A stretch of 64,000 nucleotides of DNA, taken from assembly GCA_949743895.1 (NCBI GenBank), contig CATJUX010000073.1:1-64000 (forward strand), written 5' to 3'. This document shows positions 8,635 to 15,172 of this stretch, one piece after another (within the stretch, counting starts at the first letter, position 1; every line of letters starts with the position of its first letter). The stretch comes from JANFXS01 sp022791155. Lineage in GTDB: Bacteria; Bacillota; Clostridia; Lachnospirales; Anaerotignaceae. Both the position numbers and the translations under genes were made by a program. The notes beneath the pieces are model-generated. The model saw only the letters and a program-made list of their open reading frames with translations. It was not told the DNA's origin and did not search any database.

Positions 8635-9999
8635 TCATTCCTCCTCAAAGGCTTTCGCTTTAATCATTATGGCGCATTCAATGCGCTTTTTTTGAAGCTC
8701 ACAGCCAATTTTATATGGCTGCAAAATTCCGCCGCCATATTGATGTGCATTGGCAGCACAGCCCCCACTGCAATAAAACCTTGCCCAGCATTTTTTGCAT
8801 TCTTCCTTGGCATATACATTGCAGTCGGAAAATTGTTCTCTGAGCTTGTCCGCCTTCAAGCCCTCAAAAACACTTCCCATTTTGAAATCATCCATGCCAA
8901 CAAACTGATGACATGGATATAATTCTCCTGTTGGCGTCACAGCAAGATATTCCGTTCCTGCGCCACAACCCGAAAGCCTTTTTGCAACACATGGCCCGCC
9001 GGAAAGATCAATGTTGAAATGGAAAAAGTTGAAATCATTGTCACCGCCATTTTTGTGCCTTTCATAAATTTCTGCAGCCAGTTTTTCATATTCACGGCAA
9101 ATTGCCGGAATGTCTTCTTCTCTTATGGCATAGCTGTCTTCTTCCGGCCCCACAACCGGCTCAACGCTTATCTGCTTAAAGCCCAAATCGGCCATGTGAA
9201 GAACATCTTCACAAAAATCCAAATTGTTTCTTGTGAATGTGCCCCTTATATAATAGTCGGTTTGGTTTCTGCTGTCGGCAAGTTTTTTGAATTTTGGCAC
9301 AACTATGTCATAGCTTCCCTGTCCGCCTGCAAGCGGGCGCATATTGTCATTTATCTCCTTGCGGCCATCAAGGCTGATAACAACATTTTGCATATTTTTG
9401 TTTATATATTCAATTTTTTCATCATCAAGCAGTATGCCATTGGTTGTTATTGTGAAGCGGAAATTTTTGTTGTGAATTTTTTCCTGTTCCCTTCCATATT
9501 CAACAATCTCTTTCACAACATCAAAGTTCATGAGGGGTTCTCCTCCAAAAAAGTCAACCTCAAGATTGTGCCGCGCCCCGGAATTTTGGATCAAAAAGTC
9601 AATCGCCGCTTTCCCCACTTCACTGCTCATGAGCTCTCTTTTTCCGTGATATTCGCCCTCCTCGGCAAAACAATATGCGCATTTCAAATTGCAGTCATGC
9701 GCAACATGAAGGCAAAGCGCTTTGACAACTGGCTGCCTTTTGGCAACAATGTCCAAAACATCGGCATAGCTGTCGTTTGAAAAAAGCATTTCCTGCTGTT
9801 TCAGCATGTCAAGCTCGCCCGCCGCCGACAATATCTCCTTTGGGTTATACAAATATGAATATTTGCCCACAAGTTCTTCCTTTGAGCAGTTCTCAAAATC
9901 TTCAACAATGTCAAAAACAACTTCATCCACAACATGGACAGCACCACTATTGACGTCAATCACCACATTGACGCCGTTCAAACTAAATTTATGTATCAT
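8635..9999 (-). CDS. scfB: radical SAM/SPASM maturase of the SCIFF ranthipeptide
   Basis: A 454-residue radical SAM enzyme that installs thioether links on the cysteines of the ScfA precursor. An N-terminal peptide-recognition region (about 1-85) precedes the radical SAM cluster C103-x3-C107-x2-C110 (CNLKCAYC). The SAM-binding motif FFGGEPLMNF follows. A cysteine-rich SPASM region at the C-terminus (GPC, SGCGAG, YPCH, CKKCWARFYCSGGC) holds the auxiliary iron-sulfur clusters. The precursor gene lies directly upstream, with a hairpin terminator in the gap. The scfAB genes beside secDF are a hallmark of Clostridia. Confidence 0.96.
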   Translation of the reverse strand: MIHKFSLNGVNVVIDVNSGAVHVVDEVVFDIVEDFENCSKEELVGKYSYLYNPKEILSAAGELDMLKQQEMLFSNDSYADVLDIVAKRQPVVKALCLHVAHDCNLKCAYCFAEEGEYHGKRELMSSEVGKAAIDFLIQNSGARHNLEVDFFGGEPLMNFDVVKEIVEYGREQEKIHNKNFRFTITTNGILLDDEKIEYINKNMQNVVISLDGRKEINDNMRPLAGGQGSYDIVVPKFKKLADSRNQTDYYIRGTFTRNNLDFCEDVLHMADLGFKQISVEPVVGPEEDSYAIREEDIPAICREYEKLAAEIYERHKNGGDNDFNFFHFNIDLSGGPCVAKRLSGCGAGTEYLAVTPTGELYPCHQFVGMDDFKMGSVFEGLKADKLREQFSDCNVYAKEECKKCWARFYCSGGCAANAHQYGGGILQPYKIGCELQKKRIECAIMIKAKAFEEE

Positions 10000-10030
10000 G
10001 TTTAACCTGCCTTTCTAAAATACAGTAAAA

Positions 10031-10055
10031 AGCCCCGATTAAGCTAACCGGGGCT
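10031..10055 (-). terminator. hairpin terminator between scfA and scfB
   Basis: AGCCCCG (10055-10049) pairs with CGGGGCT (10037-10031) on the minus strand, followed by TTTTACTG. It sits between the precursor and the maturase genes. Partial termination would give much more precursor than enzyme; this role is inference. Confidence 0.75.
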
Positions 10056-10163
10056 ATAAAAATTTTTTGTCAATATCTCGGAAACCGCTTCAAAATTCCA
10101 AACCTCATGCATTTTGCCAAATGTCCATATGAAGCAGAATTAACACCAATGATTATGTATTAA

Positions 10164-10304
10164 TTATCTGTTTTCGCATGACTGGTTAGCCACTGTGCAG
10201 CTTGTTTTGCATGCCGACTGGCATGAAGTTTGGCATTCACCGCAGCCGCCTTTGTTAACAGTGTTTTTAAGCATTGTTGTGTTGAGTGTTTTAATATGTT
10301 TCAT
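10164..10304 (-). CDS. scfA: SCIFF (six cysteines in forty-five) ranthipeptide precursor
   Basis: A 46-residue ribosomal peptide precursor with the conserved leader MKHIKTLNTT and a C-terminal core holding six cysteines (C21, C24, C28, C32, C36, C43) spaced by small and polar residues. ScfB cross-links these through thioethers. The product is proposed to act in quorum-type signalling and redox control in clostridia, but its role is not settled. The start ATG at 10304 is behind AGGAGGATATACAACT. A longer frame to 10448 is not supported by any ribosome-binding site. The spacing and length match the family closely. Confidence 0.96.
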   Translation of the reverse strand: MKHIKTLNTTMLKNTVNKGGCGECQTSCQSACKTSCTVANQSCENR

Positions 10305-10431
10305 AGTTGTATATCCTCCTAGCATCAAACAAGTAATATTTTTAGAAATTATATCACACCACGCCTGTTTTGGGAAGTGTTTTTTGTGTCTTATGTCATG
10401 TTTTTCAAGTTCATGCCGCTTGAAAAACTTT

Positions 10432-10824
10432 TCATTTTCCAATGCCAAGTATGCCGCCTATGGCACCGCCTGCAATCGCGGCCACAAATCCGGCCACACG
10501 GCCAATGCTCATTGTGAAATCCACAGAAGCCGCAATCAAAACAGCAAACAATATCAAAGCATATATCGCCCCTGCTCCCATTCCCCAAAATATTCCACGG
10601 CTTGAAGCGCCTTTGGCAGTTATAAACCCGGCAACCATGGCCGAAACAGCTGTGACAGCCACTGACAGCATTGGTATGACACTCTCCTTCATGTCTGTGT
10701 ATGTCAGCAAAACAGCAAGAACAATAAACACAGCAACAGTTATAACACATCCCATTGCAAGACCTTTCAACAAAGAACCAACAACTTTCATCTCTTTTTC
10801 TTTGCCGGCTTCATTTTTAACCAT
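10432..10824 (-). CDS. TIGR04086-type four-helix membrane protein
   Basis: 130 residues with a short charged N-terminus and four predicted membrane helices rich in Ala, Gly and Val, ending GGAIGGILGIGK. The layout and position directly ahead of scfA match the TIGR04086 putative membrane family found in Clostridia. Its biochemical role is unknown; association with SCIFF export or immunity is a guess from location. The start is ATG 10824 with GGGAGGA upstream. The frame's earlier ATG at 10866 has none. It is the first gene of the scf-sec-recJ-apt cluster and divergent from the PHP gene. Confidence 0.75.
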   Translation of the reverse strand: MVKNEAGKEKEMKVVGSLLKGLAMGCVITVAVFIVLAVLLTYTDMKESVIPMLSVAVTAVSAMVAGFITAKGASSRGIFWGMGAGAIYALILFAVLIAASVDFTMSIGRVAGFVAAIAGGAIGGILGIGK

Positions 10825-10938
10825 AAACAAATCCTCCCACACAAGAATCACCAATGCAAGCGTCACAAAAAAATGTGATTATGCCATTGATAAAATTCAA
10901 TTATTATGCTTAAATTATATGTGGAGGTAGTTAAACCT

Positions 10939-11835
10939 ATGATTACAGAAAAATATATTGATTTGCATATCCACTCAACTTTTTCCGATGGAACGCTCAC
11001 TCCCCGTGAGATTGTGGAAAAAGCCGCCAAAACTGGCCTCAAGGCCATAGCGCTCACAGACCATGACAACGTTGCCGGAGTTCCTTTGGCCATTGAAGCC
11101 GGCAAAGAATTTGATGTTGAGGTTATAAGCGGCGCAGAATTTGCCGCATACTATCCCGATGAAAAAGGAACTGAAATTCACATAGTAGGGCTTTTCATCG
11201 ATCACAAAAACGGCATTCTTATAGACAAAACAGAGAAGATTCTCGAAGACCGCCGACAGCGCAACATTGAAATGATCAAAAAACTTCAAAGCATTGGTTT
11301 TGACATAACATATGACGAGCTCACAGCCGAGGCTGGCGGCGTCAGCTATTCAAGGGCTCATTTTGCCAACATATTGCTCAAAAAAGGCTATGTCAAAACA
11401 AAAAAAGAGGCTTTCGAAAAATATATTGGCCATGGCAAGCCCGCTTTTGTTCCACGCGTGCTCCCAAGCCCCAAAGAATGCATAGACATAATAAGGCTCA
11501 GCGGCGGCATAAGTGTTCTCGCTCATCCCACGCTTTATGGCCTCAATTACAACCAGATAAAATCCATGGCCGCCGCCCTTAAAAAAATGGGCCTTTCAGC
11601 CATAGAAGTTATGTATTCCACATATAAGCCCGAACAGGAACGCGAAATCAAAAAAATTGCATTTCAAACGGGCCTCGGTTTTAGCGGCGGAAGCGATTTC
11701 CACGGCGCAAACAAGCCCGACATATCAATTGGCCGCGGCTGCGGAAACCTAAAAATCCCCGAAAAATTCTTAAATGAGCTCAAAGCGCTCAGGCCACAGC
11801 CGTTTTTTGACACAAATGCCGAAAATATGCAATAG
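10939..11835 (+). CDS. PHP-domain phosphoesterase (RNase AM/YciV-like)
   Basis: 298 residues. The polymerase-and-histidinol-phosphatase fold is shown by DLHIHSTFSDG (about 8-18, metal ligands H10 and H12), ALTDHDN (about 37-43), the VLAHP motif and the C-terminal GGSDFHG. Relatives of this size are 3',5'-bisphosphate nucleotidases or 5'-3' exoribonucleases trimming 5S or 23S rRNA ends. Which one applies is not decided here. The start is ATG 10939 behind GGAGGT; an in-frame ATG at 10906 lacks a ribosome-binding site. A terminator follows at 11858-11889. Confidence 0.85.
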   Translation: MITEKYIDLHIHSTFSDGTLTPREIVEKAAKTGLKAIALTDHDNVAGVPLAIEAGKEFDVEVISGAEFAAYYPDEKGTEIHIVGLFIDHKNGILIDKTEKILEDRRQRNIEMIKKLQSIGFDITYDELTAEAGGVSYSRAHFANILLKKGYVKTKKEAFEKYIGHGKPAFVPRVLPSPKECIDIIRLSGGISVLAHPTLYGLNYNQIKSMAAALKKMGLSAIEVMYSTYKPEQEREIKKIAFQTGLGFSGGSDFHGANKPDISIGRGCGNLKIPEKFLNELKALRPQPFFDTNAENMQ

Positions 11836-11857
11836 CACATCAAATTTCTAAAATATA

Positions 11858-11889
11858 AAAGCGTATGTCTCAAAGAAGATATACGCTTT
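11858..11889. terminator. bidirectional terminator
   Basis: AAAGCGTAT (11858-11866) pairs with ATACGCTTT (11881-11889). T-rich sequence follows on both strands, so it can end both the PHP transcript and the convergent ECF S-component transcript. Confidence 0.75.
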
Positions 11890-11905
11890 ATTAATTCTTT
11901 AATTT

Positions 11906-12433
11906 TCATTTAACATGCAAAAATCTATAAATTTTTGCCTTGTCCAATGCATATCCAATCACAATGTAAATCACAAGTCCGCCCACTCCCTGAACAGCGT
12001 TTGAAGGAACAGAGGTGAGCGCCACAGCGAAACTTCCCTTGAGTATGGTTCCGCCAATGAGATAGCCAAATATCATCCAAACTATGCCTGCAACAGCCGC
12101 AAGCATGTTTCTCACAGAAAAGAAGTTTCCTTTGCTTCCATCATAGTTGGCTATCTTCCCAATCACAAAGCCCATAAGCGCCTTAATCACAAATGTGAAA
12201 GGAACCCAGTGCGCATATCCTCCCAACAAGTCGGCCATTGCGCTTCCAACGCCTCCGGCTATAAGACCATATTCCCAGCCGAAAAATATGCTGCTGATCA
12301 ATATTATGCTGTCTCCCAGATGAATATATCCGCTTGTGGCCGGAACAGGGACAGTGATGACCATTGTTGCAACACAAACCAAAGCTATCAACAAAGCCTT
12401 GATGCATAAATCTCTTGTTGTTATGTTTTTCAT
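11906..12433 (-). CDS. ECF transporter substrate-binding (S) component
   Basis: 175 residues with six predicted membrane helices. The N-terminal helix ALLIALVCVATMV is followed by GYIHLGDSIILISSIFFG, a signature of the PF07155-type S components that capture vitamins and pass them to a shared EcfA1-EcfA2-EcfT motor. That motor is encoded in this window at 52327-54843. The substrate is undetermined: no TPP, FMN or similar riboswitch is visible upstream, so flavin, thiamine-precursor and pyridoxine-type substrates remain open. GAGGAG precedes the ATG at 12433. The gene is probably monocistronic. Confidence 0.85.
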   Translation of the reverse strand: MKNITTRDLCIKALLIALVCVATMVITVPVPATSGYIHLGDSIILISSIFFGWEYGLIAGGVGSAMADLLGGYAHWVPFTFVIKALMGFVIGKIANYDGSKGNFFSVRNMLAAVAGIVWMIFGYLIGGTILKGSFAVALTSVPSNAVQGVGGLVIYIVIGYALDKAKIYRFLHVK

Positions 12434-12822
12434 AATTAACCACTCCTCATTTTTCTGTTTTTTATTTATGAGTATGGTATCACAACAATGTTTAATGTGC
12501 CATATAAAACGAAAAATAAAAGCAAATTGTATTAATACAATTTATATGTTTTCCTTATGCAAAAACAGTTTTTGCCCGCTTTTTTTGCAATGAAGCTGAC
12601 ATGAATGCAGCACCAAATCATGCAAAGCCTCAAATGCCCTCCACAAGAAAAGAAATTGATCACAGCCATCAAAGGCATAAACGATTTGCAAACGGCGCTT
12701 CCAATTCCAAATCCCCAAAGCAAATATATTTTCATTTAACAAAGCGGTTCTGTCATATTTAATCAGCCAAAAAAAATTGTCTGCAATTTTCACAAGAAAT
12801 TCAGGACACAAATTTTAAGACG
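12434..12822. other. non-coding stretch, nothing recognised
   Basis: About 390 bp between the ECF S-component start and the tRNA terminator. A frame on the minus strand (12542-12811) has no ribosome-binding site and reads like shadow sequence rich in Cys, Trp and Phe. I see no riboswitch or repeat. The promoter of the S-component gene should lie near 12450-12520 but is not clear. Confidence 0.5.
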
Positions 12823-12846
12823 CAAAAAAAGAAACGGCCCGTTTCC
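12823..12846 (-). terminator. terminator of the tRNA operon
   Basis: On the minus strand GAAACG and CGTTTC pair around GGC, followed by seven T residues. It lies 34 bp downstream of the last tRNA. Confidence 0.75.
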
Positions 12847-12879
12847 AAACAAAAAGGGATACAAACCGCCTCTTTCATA

Positions 12880-12952
12880 TGGGAGTTACAGGGCTCGAAC
12901 CTGTGACATCTTGCTTGTAAGGCAAGCGCTCTCCCAGCTGAGCTAAACTCCC
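12880..12952 (-). tRNA. tRNA-Val (anticodon TAC)
   Basis: A 73-nt cloverleaf: acceptor GGGAGTT pairs with AACTCCC and the discriminator is A. The D-arm is AGCTCAGCTGGGAGAGC. The anticodon stem CTTGC/GCAAG encloses the loop CTTACAA with anticodon TAC. The T-arm is CAGGTTCGAGCCCTG. CCA is not encoded. Confidence 0.96.
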
Positions 12953-12972
12953 AGAAAATATAAAATTTTGAA

Positions 12973-13044
12973 TGACCCGTAAGGGAATCGAACCCTTGTT
13001 TCAGCCGTGAGAGGGCCGCGTCTTGACCGCTTGACCAACGGGCC
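12973..13044 (-). tRNA. tRNA-Glu (anticodon CTC)
   Basis: A 72-nt cloverleaf with acceptor GGCCCGT/ACGGGTC and discriminator A. The anticodon stem is CGGCC/GGCTG with the loop CTCTCAC, which gives anticodon CTC. The T-arm contains AAGGGTTCGATTCCCTT. It decodes GAG and would be a supplementary isoacceptor beside a TTC-bearing tRNA-Glu expected elsewhere. Confidence 0.94.
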
Positions 13045-13050
13045 GAAAAA

Positions 13051-13124
13051 TAGCGGAGAAGGGATTTGAACCCCTGACACCGCGGGTATGAACCGCGTGC
13101 TCTCGCCAACTGAGCTACTCCGCC
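13051..13124 (-). tRNA. tRNA-Met (anticodon CAT, elongator type)
   Basis: A 74-nt cloverleaf with acceptor GGCGGAG/CTCCGCT (one G-T pair), the anticodon stem CGCGG/CCGCG and the loop TTCATAC. The first acceptor pair and the D-arm are not of initiator type, so elongator tRNA-Met is likely. An Ile2 (lysidine) identity cannot be fully excluded by eye. Confidence 0.9.
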
Positions 13125-13141
13125 AAACCAGTTACTAAGTA

Positions 13142-13169
13142 ATTATAACACCAAACGGAAAAATGTCAA
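13142..13169 (-). promoter_or_regulatory. promoter of the tRNA Met-Glu-Val operon
   Basis: On the minus strand TTGACA (13169-13164), a 16-bp spacer and TATAAT (13147-13142) lie 18 bp before the first tRNA. Confidence 0.88.
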
Positions 13170-13502
13170 TACCTTTTTCCCTCAAATAATACAATTTTTT
13201 TCAAATTCAACGTCAGTGAACTCAAAAATCATAAAATTCAAAAAACAACGACTTTTCCGCCCGCCTTCAAGCCGCGCAGTTCAACAACATGCCGCAATTC
13301 ACAATTGCACTTTTGCCAAAGCTTGTTTGGGCCGAAACGCGTTTTCATGTGCCAAAATTCAGTTTTTTGCGGCGGCAAAGAGCAGCAAAATTGCGCGTGC
13401 CAATTCATGCCCGCAAAAACGCTGTTTTTTGCTCATGCCGCCCTTCATCACCATTTTTCAAGCCTTTCATTCAAAAACTGCTTTTTCAAAATCAATATGC
13501 TT
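13170..13502. other. gap with no supported gene
   Basis: About 330 bp between divIC and the tRNA promoter, richer in GC than other gaps. It is full of short G-C and A runs such as GCGGCGGCAAAG. Overlapping frames exist on both strands, but none has a ribosome-binding site. On the minus strand a 25-31 codon frame near 13355-13475 ends in a hydrophobic Ala/Leu stretch; I do not consider it a gene. It may be decayed coding sequence. Confidence 0.4.
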
Positions 13503-13796
13503 TCACTCTTTCTCCTTAAAAACAACCTCGTCAGGCATGACAAGCCCAAGCTGTTCCCGCGCAACTTTCTCAATGTATGCATCGCTTGTGTAATATTGCT
13601 CATCATTAATGAGCTTTATATTTTCCTGTTCTGCTTCCTCAAGCTGTTTTTCAAGAGTTTCAGTTTGACGCGAAAGTTCTCTGAGCACATTTTTCCTATA
13701 TCCCACGCTCACACTTATGACAACTATAAAAGCAATCAAAAAGTATGTTCCCAGTTTTCGTGTATATGATCTTTTAGTTTTCTGATTTTTTCCCAT
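13503..13796 (-). CDS. divIC: septum formation initiator (FtsB/DivIC family)
   Basis: 97 residues. A basic N-terminus (GKNQKTKRSYTRK) precedes one membrane segment (about 17-34), then a coiled coil (about 36-66, LSRQTETLEKQLEEAEQENIKL). The C-terminal segment YIEKVAREQLGLVMPDEVVF is typical of DivIC/FtsB, which link early and late division proteins at the septum. The start at ATG 13796 lies inside the yabQ 3' end (23-bp overlap). The frame runs further upstream without a convincing ribosome-binding site. The yabP-yabQ-divIC order is the same as in Bacillus subtilis and many Clostridia. Confidence 0.88.
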   Translation of the reverse strand: MGKNQKTKRSYTRKLGTYFLIAFIVVISVSVGYRKNVLRELSRQTETLEKQLEEAEQENIKLINDEQYYTSDAYIEKVAREQLGLVMPDEVVFKEKE

Positions 13797-14319
13797 GGTT
13801 TTTGATCCCACGCTTTCTTCTAAAAGCTGACATTTCACTTCGCAACCTTTTTTCGTATATTTTTGCATAAATTTTAGATAAAATCAATATTTTTTTATAG
13901 ATTTTTTTCGCAAAGCCCTCCGCTTTTCTGCATGGAATCCTAAAAATTTTATAAAGAAGCTTAAACGGCGTCATTATTATCTCAATCAAAACTGAAATGA
14001 TTTTTTTGACAATGTTGACTATGGCCTCTGAAAAGCTCAAAAACAGCTGGCTTAACGAAACAAAGTATATAACCATTCCCAAAAACACGCCGCCAACACA
14101 AAAGCCTCTTATTTCGCCAAAGCTTTCACTCAGCAAAACAAAAAACACAGCCATAACAACACATGCCCAATATAGCGCATCTTCAATATGTATAAGCATT
14201 TTACTATGCTTCACGGCATACCGCAAAACTTTCAGCAAGTCATAAGCAAATGCGGCGGCAAACCCGGCGGCAACCGTTGTCAAAAATAACTCCGCCTGAA
14301 ACGAAAGAGAAAGTATCAT
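13774..14319 (-). CDS. yabQ: spore cortex biosynthesis protein YabQ
   Basis: 181 residues. The N-terminal half is membrane-embedded with several predicted helices (about 5-115). The motif FAYDLLKVLRYAVKH near residue 24 and the middle segment GEIRGFCVGGVFLGMVIYF match YabQ, a mother-cell membrane protein needed for cortex peptidoglycan in sporulation. The C-terminal tail is strongly basic and helical. AAGGTG precedes the ATG. It sits 14 bp after yabP. Its presence is direct evidence that the organism is a spore former. Confidence 0.9.
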   Translation of the reverse strand: MILSLSFQAELFLTTVAAGFAAAFAYDLLKVLRYAVKHSKMLIHIEDALYWACVVMAVFFVLLSESFGEIRGFCVGGVFLGMVIYFVSLSQLFLSFSEAIVNIVKKIISVLIEIIMTPFKLLYKIFRIPCRKAEGFAKKIYKKILILSKIYAKIYEKRLRSEMSAFRRKRGIKNHGKKSEN

Positions 14320-14333
14320 TCAAACACCTTCTT

Positions 14334-14612
14334 TTATTTGAATATCCGGCCCAATATGCCGCCGCTTTTCGCAAACGCACCTTCGCCGCCATATTCAACG
14401 CTGTCAACTGTTCCTGTTATGTCAAGTTCTCCCTGATCAAGGTTCAGCTTTTCAACATGCAGTCCCTCTCCTTTTATGAAAACCGTTCCCATGCAAGTTT
14501 CGCATATAACACTCTCCTCATCAAAACTGATGACATCCGTGACACCGTCAATGGTGGCTCTCTGCCTTTGATCAATTGTTATGCTGTGGCCTCCAAATCT
14601 GTCTTCCGCCAT
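14334..14612 (-). CDS. yabP: sporulation protein YabP
   Basis: 92 residues, all beta-rich, with HSITIDQRQRATIDGVTDVISFDEESVI at the start and GTVFIKGEGLHVEKLNLDQGELDITGTVDSVEY in the middle (quoted here as parts of the YabP/YqfC fold). This family forms mother-cell complexes during sporulation. A GGAGGT ribosome-binding site precedes ATG 14612. It is the first gene of the yabP-yabQ-divIC run. A sporulation-specific promoter is expected upstream but not clearly visible. Confidence 0.92.
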   Translation of the reverse strand: MAEDRFGGHSITIDQRQRATIDGVTDVISFDEESVICETCMGTVFIKGEGLHVEKLNLDQGELDITGTVDSVEYGGEGAFAKSGGILGRIFK

Positions 14613-14670
14613 AAAAAGACCTCCAAAAAATGTTTATACAAATATATGCCATACTTTTCCAAAAATGAAT

Positions 14671-14704
14671 AATGGCCGCGGCAAGTTTTTCTTCCGCAGC
14701 CATT
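14671..14704 (-). terminator. terminator after the PAS gene
   Basis: On the minus strand AATGGC-GCGG pairs with CCGC-GCCATT across a 10-nt loop with one bulge, followed by ATTCATTTTTGG. It separates the PAS gene from yabP. Confidence 0.6.
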
Positions 14705-14727
14705 TCCACATAGGCCAAAACACACAT

Positions 14728-15072
14728 CTATTTTTGGAGATTAAGTTCAAATCTTTCAAAAAATCCCACAAGCCTGCCTTTTTCATCTCTGACAGGGTTC
14801 AAATAGAACCTTTGGTTGTCAACTGTCACTCCAAGATACATTTCGTTGGCATGGTTTTTCAACTTCTCAACAGCCTGTTTTATTTTTTCAACCGACGCTT
14901 CATTGTGGCATTCAAAAAGCGATTTTCCAATGAGCTCATCATACCCTCTAAAATCATAATAATGATATTTCGCGGCCTTGTTCAAATATCTTATTATAAA
15001 ATCAGTGTCCACAAAAACAACCTTATATGGATAGCTGTCCAATATGTATTCAAGCATTTTTTCTTTTTCCAT
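14728..15072 (-). CDS. single PAS-domain protein
   Basis: 114 residues that make up one PAS fold: VVFVDTDFIIRYLNKAAKYHY (about 18-38), GYDELIGKSLFECH (about 43-56) and the closing strands FYLNPVRDEKGRLVGFFERF. There is no output domain, so it is a free-standing sensor or ligand-binding module. The ligand is unknown. GGAGTG precedes ATG 15072. It lies 100 bp after pyruvate carboxylase on the same strand with no terminator seen between, so it may be co-transcribed and could sense a metabolite or redox state for it. That link is inference. Confidence 0.8.
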   Translation of the reverse strand: MEKEKMLEYILDSYPYKVVFVDTDFIIRYLNKAAKYHYYDFRGYDELIGKSLFECHNEASVEKIKQAVEKLKNHANEMYLGVTVDNQRFYLNPVRDEKGRLVGFFERFELNLQK

Positions 15073-15172
15073 AATATCACTCCTTCATGATGACTTTCTA
15101 TGCCTTGATGCAACCCCAAGCCTGACAGCGGCCAAAACTTTCTCACTTCATGGCCGCCGTCAAACTCATTTT

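Noticed and set aside
12434..12540. TPP, FMN or other vitamin riboswitch before the ECF S component
   Set aside because: None of the conserved motifs of these riboswitches is visible.
12542..12811. 89-codon minus-strand frame
   Set aside because: No ribosome-binding site, odd composition (many Cys, Trp, Phe); more likely non-coding.
13216..13769. Overlapping plus-strand frames near divIC
   Set aside because: They lie antisense to divIC or in the orphan gap, and none has a ribosome-binding site.
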